A DNA stretch of 58,101 nucleotides from Xenorhabdus budapestensis (GCF_002632465.1 NZ_NIBS01000003.1:1-58101); one strand, 5' to 3'; numbered from the stretch's first letter, positions 15,111 to 26,253 are shown. Notes: generated by a model from the letters alone, not told the origin. Made by a program: numbers and translations.

Positions 15111-16463
15111 ATGAGTGAACATTACGATTATATTGCAATTGGTGGTGGCAGTGGTGGTATTGCCTCCGTTAACCGTGCAGCCATGTATGGGCAGAAATGC
15201 GCCTTGATTGAAGCAAAAGCATTGGGTGGAACATGTGTTAATGTGGGGTGTGTACCGAAGAAAGTGATGTGGCACGCCGCACAGATTGCGGAATCTATTC
15301 ATCAATATGGCTCTGATTACGGTTTTGATACAACAGTAAATCATTTTGACTGGAAGAAATTGATTGCCAGCCGTTCCTCCTACATTGACCGTATTCATAT
15401 GTCGTATGAACGTGTGTTGGGTAACAATAAAGTGGATGTTATTCAGGGATTCGCGCGTTTTGTTGATGCAAAGACAATTGAAGTAAATGGCGAAAAAATT
15501 ACGGCTGACCATATCTTGATTGCGACGGGTGGTCGTCCAATGTTCCCTGCTATTCCCGGTGCGGAGTATGGTATTGATTCAAATGGTTTCTTTGAACTGG
15601 ATGAGATGCCAAAACGTGTTGCAGTCGTAGGTGCAGGCTATATTGCTGTGGAAATTGCGGGTGTTTTGAACGCGTTGGGAAGTGAAACTCATCTTTTTGT
15701 TCGTAAACATGCACCATTACGTTCTTTCGATCCGTTGATTGTCGATACGTTGTTGGAAGTTATCAAAAATGAAGGACCGACATTGCATACGAAAGCGATA
15801 CCGAAAGCGGTGATTAAAAATGCTGATGGCAGTTTGACGCTGCAATTGCAGGATGGCCGGGAACAGACGGTTGATACATTGATATGGGCGATTGGACGTG
15901 AGCCAGTGACAGATAATCTGAATCTGGTGGCAGCAGGTGTTGAGCTGAATGAGCAAGGATACATTCAGGTCGATAAATACCAGAATACAAATGTGAAAGG
16001 TATTTATGCCGTGGGCGATAACACGGGAGCGGTAGAGCTGACGCCGGTTGCGGTTGCGGCAGGTCGTCGTTTATCGGAACGTTTGTTTAACAACAAACCG
16101 GAAGAACATCTGGATTATGCCAATATTCCAACAGTCGTATTCAGCCATCCCCCAATTGGTACTGTAGGTTTAACAGAACCACAGGCAAGGGAGCAATATG
16201 GCGATGATCAGGTGAAAGTTTACACATCATCATTTACCGCAATGTATACCGCTGTGACAAGGCATCGTCAGCCATGTCGTATGAAACTGGTTTGTGTGGG
16301 TAAAGATGAGAAAATTGTAGGTATCCACGGTATTGGTTTCGGTATGGATGAAATCCTGCAAGGCTTCGCAGTTGCGCTGAAAATGGGGGCAACGAAAAAG
16401 GATTTTGATAATACGGTTGCAATCCATCCAACGGCGGCAGAAGAGTTTGTTACTATGAGATAG
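15111..16463 (+). CDS. gor: Glutathione reductase
   Basis: This 450-residue flavoprotein starts at ATG 15111; an in-frame GTG nine bases upstream is not needed. The FAD-binding motif is [12 protein letters not shown]. The redox disulfide is in [16 protein letters not shown]. The NADPH-binding motif is [18 protein letters not shown]. The C-terminal dimer-interface active-site His is in [14 protein letters not shown]. It reduces oxidised glutathione with NADPH in the cytosol, keeping thiols reduced and supporting peroxide defence. The length equals E. coli Gor. It is a monocistronic unit with hairpins downstream. Confidence 0.98.
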   Translation: MSEHYDYIAIGGGSGGIASVNRAAMYGQKCALIEAKALGGTCVNVGCVPKKVMWHAAQIAESIHQYGSDYGFDTTVNHFDWKKLIASRSSYIDRIHMSYERVLGNNKVDVIQGFARFVDAKTIEVNGEKITADHILIATGGRPMFPAIPGAEYGIDSNGFFELDEMPKRVAVVGAGYIAVEIAGVLNALGSETHLFVRKHAPLRSFDPLIVDTLLEVIKNEGPTLHTKAIPKAVIKNADGSLTLQLQDGREQTVDTLIWAIGREPVTDNLNLVAAGVELNEQGYIQVDKYQNTNVKGIYAVGDNTGAVELTPVAVAAGRRLSERLFNNKPEEHLDYANIPTVVFSHPPIGTVGLTEPQAREQYGDDQVKVYTSSFTAMYTAVTRHRQPCRMKLVCVGKDEKIVGIHGIGFGMDEILQGFAVALKMGATKKDFDNTVAIHPTAAEEFVTMR

Positions 16464-16509
16464 GAAGATGATGCAGGGAAAGCACTTCTTATTTTTATGA
16501 TTAATTGAA

Positions 16510-16635
16510 AACCACGTTTTGTGGACGTGGTTCGTAACAGGTTTTGGCTTTTTTGAGTTTGAAGGTGACAGAGATGGCAGAAGCTTGTGTTTAGGGCAAA
16601 ATTAATGCCACCTTCCTATGAAGGCGGATTTTTGC
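16510..16635 (+). terminator. Hairpins after gor
   Basis: AACCACG/CGTGGTT lies at 16510-16532. A second stem, CCTTC/GAAGG within CCACCTTC-ctat-GAAGGCGG, is at 16609-16626 and is followed by TTTTT. The second is the better intrinsic terminator. Confidence 0.65.
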
Positions 16636-16693
16636 TTTTATTTCGAATAAAGATCAGAACAATTCTGGCTTTTATTATTGGGGGGGCAGATAG

Positions 16694-17231
16694 TTAGCTC
16701 TTTCTTATTACTAGGCATTGAGTTAATACTCGGTTCCATTGTTGTACAGTCATACAATGTATTTCAAAAGGTTTTTTCCATCCTCTTTTCGGACCTCTTA
16801 TCCAACCTGTATGCCAAAGTTTGTGTTGTAAACCAGCAAGTTCGGCAGGTTGTAATGATGATAGGCCAATGAGAATGATATATTGCATGGGCTTGTCTAC
16901 TATGCCTTGTTCTAAGCTGAGATAGAGCAAACTATCGCATAGCTTAGGAAATAACTCTTTATTAACAAAGTTGTCGCTTTGCAGCTTGCGTCGGCACTTT
17001 GTTTGTTCTCTTTCTTTAAGATGATTAGGGATCATTCCATTTTCAGGATCCTTGATTTCTAATTAACCAAAGTTGGTTTGACCATTCGACTACAAAATCG
17101 ACGGATTTCAGTAAGTAACTGAGACCATGTCCCTCAGGACCTTCTTTATCTAATTTTCTTACTGATTGCGCTTTAGAAAAATCGAAATATAGATCACCTT
17201 CAATCCACTCAGGATGCATTTGTGTTGTCAT
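16694..17231 (-). pseudogene. PD-(D/E)XK-like nuclease candidate, frameshifted partner of the ATPase
   Basis: The ATG at 17231 overlaps the ATPase stop (ATGA). The first 57 codons end YLLKSVDFVVEWSNQLWLI. One extra base at about 17060 shifts the frame into RNQGS-stop. Removing it gives EIKDPENGMIPNHLKEREQ and then an uninterrupted run to 16694 (about 178 residues in all). Asp45 followed by Glu-Ile-Lys after a hydrophobic strand is the D...ExK layout of PD-(D/E)XK nucleases. The C-terminal part reads QYIILIGLSSLQPAELAGLQ and GWKKPFEIHCM. I do not recognise a named family. The frameshift probably inactivates it, unless it is a sequencing error or a recoding site. Confidence 0.6.
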
Positions 17232-18238
17232 CTTGCATTCCCTAATGAATGTTGAATTTCAAGGTCATACAGACGTAAATATTCATCGGCAATCTTGTTG
17301 GGTGTCACATCTTTATATTGTTCAAACATATGCTTTATTACACCATCTTGTTTGGTTCTTTCTAGCGCAAAATAACGTATAGGGCTGTTTTGCTGCTTAG
17401 CAAATTCCAGTTCTTTCAAAAAAGCATAGTTATGTGTTGCAACGAAGATTTGTACACCACGTTCGGCGAGCATTACGAGTATTTTCGCGACATTCAGCAT
17501 TAAAGAAGGATTAAGGTTAGCTTCTGGTTCATCCCAAAACAGGGTGTTGTCTCTGAATAGAGAGCCATTATGAATGAGTTGCCAAATTAGCGCTAATTTG
17601 CGATGACCTTCAGCGATCAAGGAAATTTCTAATTTAGAATTCCCTGAAGTTAACTGGAATTCTTCTCCATGAAGACTGACACGGCCTCCGATTGTTTTAC
17701 GAATTAGTTCCAGCAAGGGTTGCTCATCTTTAAGTGGCATTCCTTTGCGAGCAGGTAGGTAAGCCTGTTTTACGATGTCGTAATAGATTTCTTCAAATGC
17801 CAGTTCATATTTGTCGTATAACGAAATAAATCCAGGAGCGAAGGACAATACTTCTTTTACGGGAATAAAAACAGGTTCTTTAGATAAATTAAGTTGACCT
17901 TCTACTTCGAAGAGATGATGACGTGTATTGTCGAACTTAAGGGTAAACGTTTTTTCAGACAGACCACGACGTGAAGTGATATTGACCAATGCGCTGGTTA
18001 ACCCTTTTTTGTGTGCCACTAGTCTGGAAACGTTACCGCCACTTGGACGAAAGACATTTGCGAGTTTCTGTTTTAACTCATCGGCATTGTGCGCTTTTTG
18101 CTGCACACAATATAACAGTTTCATTAAATGGGTTTTACCGGTTCCGTTTTCACCGATAAAAACGTTTATTCCAGAAACAAATTCAAATTTAGTCTGCTTA
18201 AAGGCACTAAAATTTGTTAATTCTAAAGTGGTAAACAT
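17228..18238 (-). CDS. SMC/OLD-like AAA ATPase of a two-gene module
   Basis: The product has 336 residues. Walker A is GENGTGKT at 29-36. The signature-like LIAEGHRKLALI is at about 207-218. Walker B is NTLFWDEPEANLNP at about 231-244, and the switch His269 is in FVATHNYAF. It lacks a long coiled coil and any Toprim domain. This is the RecF/OLD-like ATPase type (AAA_15/AAA_21) that serves as sensor or motor in many anti-phage systems such as Septu, Gabija and PARIS. The stop overlaps the start of the candidate nuclease gene, so the two were co-translated. The position between gor and lsrK is not part of the conserved gene order known to me. A defence role is inferred, not shown. Confidence 0.8.
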   Translation of the reverse strand: MFTTLELTNFSAFKQTKFEFVSGINVFIGENGTGKTHLMKLLYCVQQKAHNADELKQKLANVFRPSGGNVSRLVAHKKGLTSALVNITSRRGLSEKTFTLKFDNTRHHLFEVEGQLNLSKEPVFIPVKEVLSFAPGFISLYDKYELAFEEIYYDIVKQAYLPARKGMPLKDEQPLLELIRKTIGGRVSLHGEEFQLTSGNSKLEISLIAEGHRKLALIWQLIHNGSLFRDNTLFWDEPEANLNPSLMLNVAKILVMLAERGVQIFVATHNYAFLKELEFAKQQNSPIRYFALERTKQDGVIKHMFEQYKDVTPNKIADEYLRLYDLEIQHSLGNAR

Positions 18239-18346
18239 GGCGCACTCCTATCTGGCTGTTTTTGTAAGAGTAATGGCTTTAGTATGACTGAGCAAGCCGC
18301 TACACTTGCTCAATTTTCGCTTACAAATTTCATTTACAACTGGAAA

Positions 18347-19939
18347 TCACAACCCTGGCGCCTTCCACAACGAAGTTGTCAAACCATCATCCACCAAATG
18401 CAGTTGATCCGCATATACTGTCTGCCAGTCTTTCTTCGCTTTTTGGTAAACCTCTCGGTGGCTTAAGTTTGGTTGATATTCCCGTTCCCAACGCACTAAT
18501 CTTTCCCCTGTTTCTGGCATGGAATTATACAGCGAAACTCCGACGCCGGCTGCTATCGCACAGCCCAATGCTGTCGCTTCCTTAACTACCGGAACCCGCA
18601 CGGGTAATCCGGTTACGTTGGAGAGAATCTGGCTCCAGAGTTTTCCTTTTGAACCACCGCCGGCGAAGACCAGCGAATCTGGTTGTACGCCTGAGAATGC
18701 TGCAACCATATCGAGGTTACAGGCTGAAACGATAGCTGCGTTTTCCTCTAATGCCCTGAATAGTGTTGCCTTGTTGCATTTTTCCGGATCAATCGACAGA
18801 TTGAGGAAGGAAGGGGCGGCGTGATACCACGATTTAAAGCGCATGACATCGGAGAAAATGGGCATCACACCATATGCACCGACAGGAACTCGCGCTGCCA
18901 TTTCTTCCAGCAGGTTGTAGGCATCAACACCCAGACGTTCCGCCATTAGTTTTTCTTCCGCGCAGAAAGCATCACGGAACCAGCGCATGGTGAGGCCAGT
19001 GAAGAAGCTGATGGATTCTGCCTGCGCCATACCGGGGATCACGTGGGGATTGATACGGATGTTCATGTTGGGATCAGTCATCGGCTCTGGCAGGTTAACT
19101 ACCTGCTGCCAGAATGTGCCGCCAAGTACCGCAGTTTGAGCAGGTCTGACGACACCAATACCGAGGCAACCGAGCTGGACATCACCGCCGCCCATAATAA
19201 TCGGTGTACCGCTATTCAAACCGCACTCGGTTGCCGCTTTGTTTGTTACGTATCCAAGTAAAGTACCGGTTTCTTTAACTGGGGAGAGGATATCGGAACG
19301 CAATCCCGCCATTTCTAGCAAGCTTGGACGCCAGTCGCGGCTTACCAAATCCAGCATGCCTGTTGTACCTGCGTTGGAAGGATCAACTGCCAGTTCGCCA
19401 CTCAACATATAAGCCAGCCAATCGCTGATCATTGTCAGGGTACTGGCCTGCCGATAGATATCGGAGCGGTGATGGGCAAGCCACAACAGACGAGGCATTG
19501 CGCCCAATGCTAAGGTCTGGCCGGAATAACGATAAACATCATATTCAAACGTATTGTTGTATAACTCTTTCAGTTCACTGACTTCATGGCTGGAACGGGC
19601 ATCTACGTTGGCACATGCCCAGATGGGATCACCGTTGCGGTTGTAAAGGACGATACCTTCCCGCATTGAACAGGCTGCAACACTCTGAATCGCACTGGCG
19701 GGTAGTTCCGCTTTTTGCAGTGCCTGCCGGATACATTGGCAGGCTAGTCGCCAGTTGTTTTTCAGGTCAAATTCCATTGAGCCTGCGACATTCGGTACTG
19801 GTTGGTGAACCCATTCCGCTTGTCCAACAGAGATTTGATTTCCTTCCAGATCAAATATTACTGCACGGATACTGCCTGTTCCTGCATCAAGCGCCATCAG
19901 ATACTTCCCTGATGGGTGAGCATGAGTGCGTTGGTTCAT
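18347..19939 (-). CDS. lsrK: Autoinducer-2 kinase
   Basis: The protein has 530 residues, the same as E. coli LsrK, of the FGGY carbohydrate-kinase family. It shows [20 protein letters not shown] (N-terminal phosphate-binding motif), [15 protein letters not shown] (C-terminal FGGY signature region) and the end motif [12 protein letters not shown]. It phosphorylates imported AI-2 (DPD) in the cytosol; phospho-AI-2 then binds LsrR and relieves repression. It lies 110 bp downstream of lsrR on the same strand, so lsrRK is probably one operon divergent from lsrACDBFG, as in E. coli. Confidence 0.98.
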   Translation of the reverse strand: MNQRTHAHPSGKYLMALDAGTGSIRAVIFDLEGNQISVGQAEWVHQPVPNVAGSMEFDLKNNWRLACQCIRQALQKAELPASAIQSVAACSMREGIVLYNRNGDPIWACANVDARSSHEVSELKELYNNTFEYDVYRYSGQTLALGAMPRLLWLAHHRSDIYRQASTLTMISDWLAYMLSGELAVDPSNAGTTGMLDLVSRDWRPSLLEMAGLRSDILSPVKETGTLLGYVTNKAATECGLNSGTPIIMGGGDVQLGCLGIGVVRPAQTAVLGGTFWQQVVNLPEPMTDPNMNIRINPHVIPGMAQAESISFFTGLTMRWFRDAFCAEEKLMAERLGVDAYNLLEEMAARVPVGAYGVMPIFSDVMRFKSWYHAAPSFLNLSIDPEKCNKATLFRALEENAAIVSACNLDMVAAFSGVQPDSLVFAGGGSKGKLWSQILSNVTGLPVRVPVVKEATALGCAIAAGVGVSLYNSMPETGERLVRWEREYQPNLSHREVYQKAKKDWQTVYADQLHLVDDGLTTSLWKAPGL

Positions 19940-20049
19940 GATGCTATCCTCGTTTGTCGTTATCTTATTAGCTTACCGGTTGTTGATTACTGACTACGAT
20001 GTGGCACAGGGGATATCCCCTATCCTGTTGGGGATAAATGATTAGACGA

Positions 20050-21117
20050 TCACATCAGCATAGCCCTTGCGGTTTTTTCTTCCGTGACCAGCGAACTGAT
20101 ATAGCCCCCTTTCAGTGCGGCAACAATAGCTTCGGCTTTTTCAATACCACCAGCGACACCAATCACGTTCGGAATGGTTTTCAGCTCTGACAAGGTAAGG
20201 CCAATCAGTTCCTGATGAATGTCGATATCACCGACCAGTTCCCCTTCGGTATTGAAAAAGTGACCGAGAATATCTCCCACAGCCCCTTTGCGCCCAAACA
20301 TCAGTTGTTCACCATCACTGATATAACCGGAACGCATAATAGTCGCCTGTTGTCTCTGGTTGATTGCCCCAATGCCCACGACTGCGATATCGGCGGCACA
20401 GGCGGTAAGTATCACATCCCGCACGCTGCGTTCTTCGCGGAATGTTGTGGCGACTTGTTGGGTTGATGCCCTCAGTGGAGCAGGAATGATACTGACAGGG
20501 CAATCTGCATCGAGCTGACCAATACCTGTCATATAAGGGCCAACGCCACCCGATAGCGTCACCAGCCGGATCTGTTGGGAAGAAATAAAGCCGCTCAGAT
20601 GTTGCAAAGTACACATAGGGGCTTCACCAAAACCAATGGACAAAAGTTGGCGAGGTTCAATCAGTGACATCAACAGATGAGCTGCTCCGGTACCCAACCG
20701 GGTATTCAGATTAATCCCTTCAAGGTCTGGTATAACGCGCACTTTATTGAGGTTAAAGCGTTTTTTAAGGGTATCTTCCAGCTCCAGACACCCTTCATAG
20801 CGTGAGTTGATCTGAACATGGATCACACCGGATTTCCGCCCTTTCTCCAGTAAACGGGAAACCTTAAGGCGGCTCAGGCCAAGCAGTTCACCGATGTCCC
20901 CTTGTGTCAGACCATCGTGATAGTAAAACCAGGCAACTCGTGCCAGTAGTTCTTCTTCACTCATGCTGTTTCCTGGATAGCTGTTTTCAGTATAGCTATT
21001 ACCTATATAGTTATTACCTATATAGGTATTACCCGAACTATGACCCGGATAATAAAACTCACCGGATGACACGTCTTTCTCTGATACTGATTTTTTCTTG
21101 TTTGATTTGATCGTCAT
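20050..21117 (-). CDS. lsrR: LsrR, SorC-family repressor of the lsr operon
   Basis: This 355-residue protein has an N-terminal helix-turn-helix ([37 protein letters not shown]) and a sugar-binding effector domain ([37 protein letters not shown]). Without phospho-AI-2 it represses lsrRK and lsrACDBFG. The N-terminus is about 35-40 residues longer than in E. coli. It contains a tandem pentapeptide array at residues 29-51 ([23 protein letters not shown]) encoded by a 15-bp repeat. A start at Met52 would skip this array and would still give a full-length family member, so the real start is uncertain. Confidence 0.95.
   Translation of the reverse strand: MTIKSNKKKSVSEKDVSSGEFYYPGHSSGNTYIGNNYIGNSYTENSYPGNSMSEEELLARVAWFYYHDGLTQGDIGELLGLSRLKVSRLLEKGRKSGVIHVQINSRYEGCLELEDTLKKRFNLNKVRVIPDLEGINLNTRLGTGAAHLLMSLIEPRQLLSIGFGEAPMCTLQHLSGFISSQQIRLVTLSGGVGPYMTGIGQLDADCPVSIIPAPLRASTQQVATTFREERSVRDVILTACAADIAVVGIGAINQRQQATIMRSGYISDGEQLMFGRKGAVGDILGHFFNTEGELVGDIDIHQELIGLTLSELKTIPNVIGVAGGIEKAEAIVAALKGGYISSLVTEEKTARAMLM
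20965..21033 (-). repeat. 15-bp tandem repeat inside the lsrR 5' region
   Basis: Four degenerate copies plus a partial copy follow the pattern GGTAAT-xxC-TAT-xxx (minus strand), encoding GN-x-Y-x pentapeptides. The 15-bp unit keeps the frame if copy number changes. Confidence 0.8.
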
Positions 21118-21396
21118 AACAACTTCTTTAATCCCCTGGAAAAGAATTAAGCATGAAAGCCTCTGATGTACCAGAGGTATGCCGCAAAAAATTGAACATA
21201 TTTTAATGAAGATCTAACTTTTTCACAAAATGTGATCGAAATATTGCAAAAAACTCAGATTATGGATTAGAGTCTTGAACAAAAGTTATTTTAAAAGATA
21301 AATGTTCACATTGATATTGGGGTTAAGTATCCGGGATTAGAAATGGAAAACAGCAATAAGGTACAGCCGCGAAAATCATAAACCCCCTGAGGTAGC
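21118..21396. promoter_or_regulatory. Divergent lsrR/lsrA control region
   Basis: The 279 bp between lsrR and lsrA must hold both promoters. It contains TTGAACAT (21192-21199), TTGAACAA (21275-21282) and the inverse ATGTTCAC (21302-21309), candidate LsrR operator elements. It also has a TGTGA half-site at 21231-21235 that may belong to a weak CRP site; E. coli lsr is known to need cAMP-CRP. Exact sites are guesses from repeated words. Confidence 0.5.
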
Positions 21397-22989
21397 ATGA
21401 TGTCACAAAGCAATTCCGCCAATGATTCATTGCAAATACATTCATCGCAAAAACATGCTGCCAATACACCACCGCTTCTGGTTGTCCGGGGGATCGGTAA
21501 ACAGTTTTCCGGTTTGGTGGTGTTGAAACAGGTTGATTTTACTCTGATGTCAGGACAGGTTCATGCTTTGTTAGGAGGAAATGGGGCTGGTAAATCGACG
21601 CTGGTGAAAATCATTGCGGGTCTTGAACAGCCGGATGCCGGAACACTGATGTTGGAAGGAAATACCATTAACCATCTGACACCAGCCAAAGCCCATCAGT
21701 TAGGTATTTATCTAGTACCGCAGGAACCTTTGTTATTTCCCAATCTTTCTGTTCAGGAAAACATTCTGTTCTATCTGCCTAAGCATCAAGCCAGTAAAAG
21801 CCGTATGCAACAATTGTTGGTGCAACTGAATTGTCGGTTGGATCTGAATGCGTCAGCCGGAAGTCTGGATGTAGCAGATCAACAGATGGTGGAAATCATG
21901 CGTGGTCTGATGCGCAATTCCCGTATTTTGATCCTTGATGAACCGACAGCTTCTCTGACTCCTGCGGAAACAGAGCGATTGTTTGAACGGGTACGGGAGT
22001 TGCAACAGCAACAAGTGGGGATCATTTTTATTTCCCACAAATTACCTGAAATTCGCCAGTTTGCTGACTGTGTCAGTGTTATGCGGGATGGAGGGATTGC
22101 ACTCAGTGGGCCGACTGTGGATTTTTCGACTGAAACAATCATTCGGGCAATTACGCCGGAGGCAAAAGCTTCTGCATTATCTGCATTAACAGAAACGCAG
22201 AAACTATGGTTGGACGCCGATAATCATTTATCCGATAGCAATCTTCAGGCTCCGGTGCTCGAAGTGGTTTCTCTGTGTGGTGAAGGTTTTCGTAATATCA
22301 GTCTGACCTTGAAGGCGGGAGAAATTGTTGGTTTGGCAGGAGTTGTTGGAGCAGGGCGTACAGAACTGGCGGAAACGCTATACGGATTGCGGCCTATTGT
22401 GAGTGGCGAGATCCGTTTGCACCAACAGGTACTCAACCCACTGGATACAGCAGCACGATTGCGATGTGGCCTGATTTATCTGCCGGAAGATCGACAGGCA
22501 TCGGGATTGTTCCTCGATGCTCCCTTGAGTTGGAATGTTTGTTCACTGATCCACAACCAAAGCACGTTTTGGGCTCGTCCTGCTTATGATGCCGCAGTGC
22601 TTGAGCGTTATCGCCGGGCGCTCAATATTCGTTACAGTCATGCCAACCAACCTGCGCGTACCCTGTCCGGCGGGAATCAGCAAAAGATTTTGATTGCCAA
22701 ATGCTTGGAAGCAAAGCCAGCCGTTTTGATTATTGATGAGCCGACACGTGGTGTTGATGTCGGCGCACGCCATGAAATTTATCAACTGATCCGTAACATT
22801 GCCAGCCAGCAAGTGGCAGTTTTGCTTATTTCGTCTGATCTTGATGAGGTCGTACAGTTGGCGGATAGGGTATTGGTTATGCACCACGGCGAAATTTGTG
22901 GTCACCTTGATAAATCCAGCATGAGTGTGGATGCGATTATGCATCTTTCTTTTGGTGAACAGGAAAATGGCGAGAGGGCATCATGCTGA
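21397..22989 (+). CDS. lsrA: AI-2 importer, ATP-binding protein LsrA
   Basis: The 530-residue protein is a tandem ABC ATPase of the sugar-importer (RbsA/MglA) type. The first domain has Walker [10 protein letters not shown] and Walker [12 protein letters not shown]. The second has a degenerate P-loop ([16 protein letters not shown]), signature LSGGNQQKI and Walker [14 protein letters not shown]. It powers uptake of AI-2 through LsrC/LsrD. The start is ATG 21397 (a second ATG follows at once) after a GAGG. lsrC begins before its stop codon, so translation is coupled. Confidence 0.98.
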   Translation: MMSQSNSANDSLQIHSSQKHAANTPPLLVVRGIGKQFSGLVVLKQVDFTLMSGQVHALLGGNGAGKSTLVKIIAGLEQPDAGTLMLEGNTINHLTPAKAHQLGIYLVPQEPLLFPNLSVQENILFYLPKHQASKSRMQQLLVQLNCRLDLNASAGSLDVADQQMVEIMRGLMRNSRILILDEPTASLTPAETERLFERVRELQQQQVGIIFISHKLPEIRQFADCVSVMRDGGIALSGPTVDFSTETIIRAITPEAKASALSALTETQKLWLDADNHLSDSNLQAPVLEVVSLCGEGFRNISLTLKAGEIVGLAGVVGAGRTELAETLYGLRPIVSGEIRLHQQVLNPLDTAARLRCGLIYLPEDRQASGLFLDAPLSWNVCSLIHNQSTFWARPAYDAAVLERYRRALNIRYSHANQPARTLSGGNQQKILIAKCLEAKPAVLIIDEPTRGVDVGARHEIYQLIRNIASQQVAVLLISSDLDEVVQLADRVLVMHHGEICGHLDKSSMSVDAIMHLSFGEQENGERASC

Positions 22990-24023
22990 AGTTTATCCAA
23001 AACTTTATCCAGAACAATCGTGAAGTCACCGCGCTGACTGCCATTTTAGGTTTGTTTCTTCTGTTAAGAAGCCTGGAACACCATACTTTCAATTTCCAGA
23101 CCATCACGATGATTTTCTCTAATGCGCAAATCCTGATGTTATTGGCAATGGGGGCAACGCTGGTGATGCTCACCCGCAATATTGATGTCTCTGTTGGTTC
23201 AACAATGGGGTTGTGTGCTGTCGTATTGGGAATGTCACTCAATGCGGATTTTCCATTGCCGGTAGCTTGCCTGATAACACTATTGACCGGTGTGACGGCA
23301 GGTTTGGTAAATGGCGTGCTGGTAGTATGGCTGAAAATTCCGGCCATTGTCGCGACGTTAGGTACGCTGGGTTTGTATCGTGGTTTGATGTTGTTGCTGA
23401 CAGGCGGTAAATGGATTGAGGGATTACCTGCGGATGTGAAAGCGCTCGCTAACCCAATCTTATTCGGGATTTCTCCCATTGGATGGTTGTTGATATTGCT
23501 GGTTCTGGTAATAACGTGGATGTTGAGGATGATTAATTTTGGTCGCGGATTCTATGCCACGGGCGACAATCTGCAAGGTGCTCGTCAGCTTGGTGTGCCT
23601 ATTAGTCGTATTCGTATTACAGCCTTTGCCGTGAACGGCGTAATGGCGGCGTTGGCGGGCATTGTATTTGTCGCCCAGATTGGTTTTATCCCGAATCAGA
23701 CCGGGAGCGGGCTGGAAATGAAAGCGATAGCCGCCTGTGTTTTGGGGGGAATTAGTTTGCTCGGTGGCATGGGAACGGTAACAGGAGCTATTTTCGGTGC
23801 TTATTTTCTGACGCAGATAGATAGTGTGCTGGTATTACTCAGACTGCCGGCATGGTGGAACGATTTTATTGCTGGTCTGGTTCTGCTGGCAGTGTTGGTA
23901 TTTGATGGCAGATTGCGTAGTGCCGTTGCAAAGAACTTACGTCAGCAACGTTATGCCCGTTTCCTCAAGCCAGACAATGATTCTGTCAAAGATTCAGCAG
24001 AAGAAAACAGGAGGCGGTCATAA
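22983..24023 (+). CDS. lsrC: AI-2 importer, membrane permease LsrC
   Basis: The product has 346 residues with about nine or ten hydrophobic segments, of the RbsC-type permease family. Conserved parts include [40 protein letters not shown] and NNQTG-like [34 protein letters not shown]. It forms the inner-membrane channel with LsrD. It overlaps lsrA by seven bases and ends one base into the lsrD start codon. The C-terminal tail is hydrophilic and Ser/Asp-rich. Confidence 0.97.
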   Translation: MLKFIQNFIQNNREVTALTAILGLFLLLRSLEHHTFNFQTITMIFSNAQILMLLAMGATLVMLTRNIDVSVGSTMGLCAVVLGMSLNADFPLPVACLITLLTGVTAGLVNGVLVVWLKIPAIVATLGTLGLYRGLMLLLTGGKWIEGLPADVKALANPILFGISPIGWLLILLVLVITWMLRMINFGRGFYATGDNLQGARQLGVPISRIRITAFAVNGVMAALAGIVFVAQIGFIPNQTGSGLEMKAIAACVLGGISLLGGMGTVTGAIFGAYFLTQIDSVLVLLRLPAWWNDFIAGLVLLAVLVFDGRLRSAVAKNLRQQRYARFLKPDNDSVKDSAEENRRRS

Positions 24024-25036
24024 TGAATGCGATTAAAAACCATGGTCGGCAACGTCATGGATGGGAAGCTGCTCTTGCTGTTCTGTTGGTTCTGGAAATT
24101 CTGTTGTTTGGCATGGCAAATCCACGGATGCTGGATATTAATGTATTGCTGTTTAGCACCAGCGATTTTATCTGTATTGGTATTGTCGCCTTGCCGTTAA
24201 CGATGGTAATTGTCAGTGGTGGGATTGATATCTCGTTTGGGGCGATTATCGGCTTATGTGCCATTGCATTAGGGATTATGAACCAGGCCGGGATACCGAT
24301 GGTTGCTGCTCTCCCTTTGACGCTGATTGCAGGCGTGCTCTGTGGTTTGATTAATGCAGGGCTGATTTTCTACACTGGCGTTAATCCTCTGGTTATTACC
24401 CTTGGGACAATGTACCTGTTTGGTGGTAGCGCATTATTACTGTCGGGGTTATCGGGTGCGACAGGTTATGAAGGCATTGGCGGTTTTCCGGCTGCATTTA
24501 CTGATTTCGCTAACCTGACATTGCTGGAACTGCCTGTACCGTTAGTTATCTTTATTGTTTGTGTCATCGGGTTCTGGCTGTTTATGCACCGTACTCACCG
24601 TGGACGCAATGTCTTTCTGATTGGGCAAAATAGCCGTGTTGCCCGTTATGCTGCAATTCCTGTCAATAAAACACTGTGCCTGTTGTATGTCTTTACGGGT
24701 TTAGCTTCTGCGCTGGCTGCGATTATTTTGGTGTCTTATTTCGGTTCAGCTCGCTCTGATTTGGGCAGCTCGTTCCTGATGCCAGCTATCACTGCGGCGG
24801 TGTTGGGGGGAGCTAATATTTACGGCGGCTCCGGCTCTATCATTGGCACGGCATTGGCTGTCCTGCTGGTGGGCTATTTGCAGCAGGGGCTACAGATGAT
24901 GGGGATCCCAAACCAGATATCCAGCGCATTATCTGGTGCTTTGCTGATTATGGCTGTGGTCGGGCGCTCTGTCTCACTGCATCGCCATCAAATTCGTGAT
25001 TGGTGGCAACGTTGGCGGGCTATGGTTTTTCAATGA
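24023..25036 (+). CDS. lsrD: AI-2 importer, membrane permease LsrD
   Basis: This 337-residue RbsC-type permease has the start ATG sharing its A with the lsrC stop (TAATG). It shows VSGGIDISFGAIIGLCAIAL, GVNPLVITLGTMYLFGG and AVLGGANIYGGSGSIIGTAL. It partners LsrC in the transporter. The 90-bp gap to lsrB is unusual for this operon because it contains several copies of ATTCCTGA (listed separately). Confidence 0.97.
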   Translation: MNAIKNHGRQRHGWEAALAVLLVLEILLFGMANPRMLDINVLLFSTSDFICIGIVALPLTMVIVSGGIDISFGAIIGLCAIALGIMNQAGIPMVAALPLTLIAGVLCGLINAGLIFYTGVNPLVITLGTMYLFGGSALLLSGLSGATGYEGIGGFPAAFTDFANLTLLELPVPLVIFIVCVIGFWLFMHRTHRGRNVFLIGQNSRVARYAAIPVNKTLCLLYVFTGLASALAAIILVSYFGSARSDLGSSFLMPAITAAVLGGANIYGGSGSIIGTALAVLLVGYLQQGLQMMGIPNQISSALSGALLIMAVVGRSVSLHRHQIRDWWQRWRAMVFQ

Positions 25037-25039
25037 GCT

Positions 25040-25103
25040 ATTCTTGAATGATTCCTGAACTATTCCTGAGATAGAAATTCCTGAGACAGAAAATTATTCC
25101 TGA
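25040..25103 (+). repeat. ATTCCTGA repeat cluster before lsrB
   Basis: ATTCTTGA occurs at 25040, and ATTCCTGA at 25051, 25062, 25077 and 25096. Spacings are 11, 11, 15 and 19 bp. It fills the lsrD-lsrB gap. Confidence 0.75.
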
Positions 25104-25126
25104 AATAGAAAAGAGCGGAGACAGGC

Positions 25127-26209
25127 ATGAAAGCACCAATAGTTAAAATACCAATAGTTAAAACATCAATAGGTAAAACACTAATAGTGAAAAAACTGGT
25201 TTTGGCAAGTGCGTTAAGTCTGGCATGTGCTTCCTGGGCACAAGCTGCTGACAAGATTGCATTTATTCCGAAACTGGTTGGTGTCGGGTTCTTTACCAGT
25301 GGTGGACAAGGAGCACAGGCTGCGGGTAAAGACTTGGGGATTGATGTTACTTACGATGGCCCGACTGAGCCAAGTGTGGCAGGGCAGGTACAGCTCATCA
25401 ATAACTTTGTTAATCAGGGTTACAACGCGATTGTGGTGTCGGCAGTATCACCGGATGGTTTGTGTCCGGCTCTGAAACGTGCCATGCAGCGTGGTGTGAA
25501 AGTGTTGACCTGGGATTCAGACACTGTGCCGGAGTGCCGCTCCATCTATATCGATCAGGGAACGCCAAAACAACTGGGTGGGATATTGGTGGAAATGGCT
25601 GCTAATCAAGTGAAAAAAGATCATGCAGTGAAAAAGGATAAAACAAAAGTAGCATTTTTCTACTCCAGCCCCACTGTGACAGATCAAAACCAATGGGTAA
25701 AGGAAGCGAAAGCCAAGATTGCGGCGGAATATCCTGATTGGGAAGTTGTGACTACCCAATTTGGTTATAACGATGCCGCCAAGTCTTTACAGACTGCGGA
25801 AGGCATTCTGAAAGCATGGGGAGATTTGGATGTGATTATTGCTCCTGATGCCAATGCGTTGCCTGCGGCGGCACAAGCGGCGGAAAACCTGAAACTTAAG
25901 GATGTGGCGATTGTCGGATTCAGTACGCCGAATGTGATGCGTCCTTACGTAGAAAACGGCACAGTCAAACAGTTCGCCCTGTGGGATGTGGTGAAACAGG
26001 GCAAGATAGCGATTCATGTTGCCAATGAAATGTTGAAAAAAGGCAATTTGAATGTGGGGGATAAATTGGTTATTCCTGATATCGGTACACTTGAGGTTTC
26101 ACCGAACAGCGTTCAGGGATACAGCTATGAAGCGAAAGGCAATGGCATTGTTGTCATGCCGGAGCGTGTGATTTTTACCAAAGAAAACATTAACCAATAC
26201 GATTTCTGA
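25127..26209 (+). CDS. lsrB: AI-2 periplasmic binding protein LsrB
   Basis: The product has 360 residues. The N-terminus is an unusual signal peptide: a basic stretch made of four 15-bp tandem units ([20 protein letters not shown]) precedes the hydrophobic core [17 protein letters not shown], with cleavage after AQA. The mature protein is a type I periplasmic binding protein that captures AI-2: [59 protein letters not shown]. The E. coli signal peptide is shorter. A shorter start is not obvious, since the repeat units contain no ATG in frame; AAGAGCGGAG upstream supports the annotated start. Confidence 0.96.
   Translation: MKAPIVKIPIVKTSIGKTLIVKKLVLASALSLACASWAQAADKIAFIPKLVGVGFFTSGGQGAQAAGKDLGIDVTYDGPTEPSVAGQVQLINNFVNQGYNAIVVSAVSPDGLCPALKRAMQRGVKVLTWDSDTVPECRSIYIDQGTPKQLGGILVEMAANQVKKDHAVKKDKTKVAFFYSSPTVTDQNQWVKEAKAKIAAEYPDWEVVTTQFGYNDAAKSLQTAEGILKAWGDLDVIIAPDANALPAAAQAAENLKLKDVAIVGFSTPNVMRPYVENGTVKQFALWDVVKQGKIAIHVANEMLKKGNLNVGDKLVIPDIGTLEVSPNSVQGYSYEAKGNGIVVMPERVIFTKENINQYDF
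25130..25189 (+). repeat. 15-bp tandem repeat in the lsrB signal-peptide region
   Basis: Four degenerate copies follow the pattern AAA-xxA-xCA/CTA-ATA-GTT and encode K-x-x-I-V. Period and copy number resemble the array in lsrR. Confidence 0.8.
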
Positions 26210-26253
26210 TTCATATCCGATAGATTTCGCGTTGTAACCTTCCGGAGGGAGAA

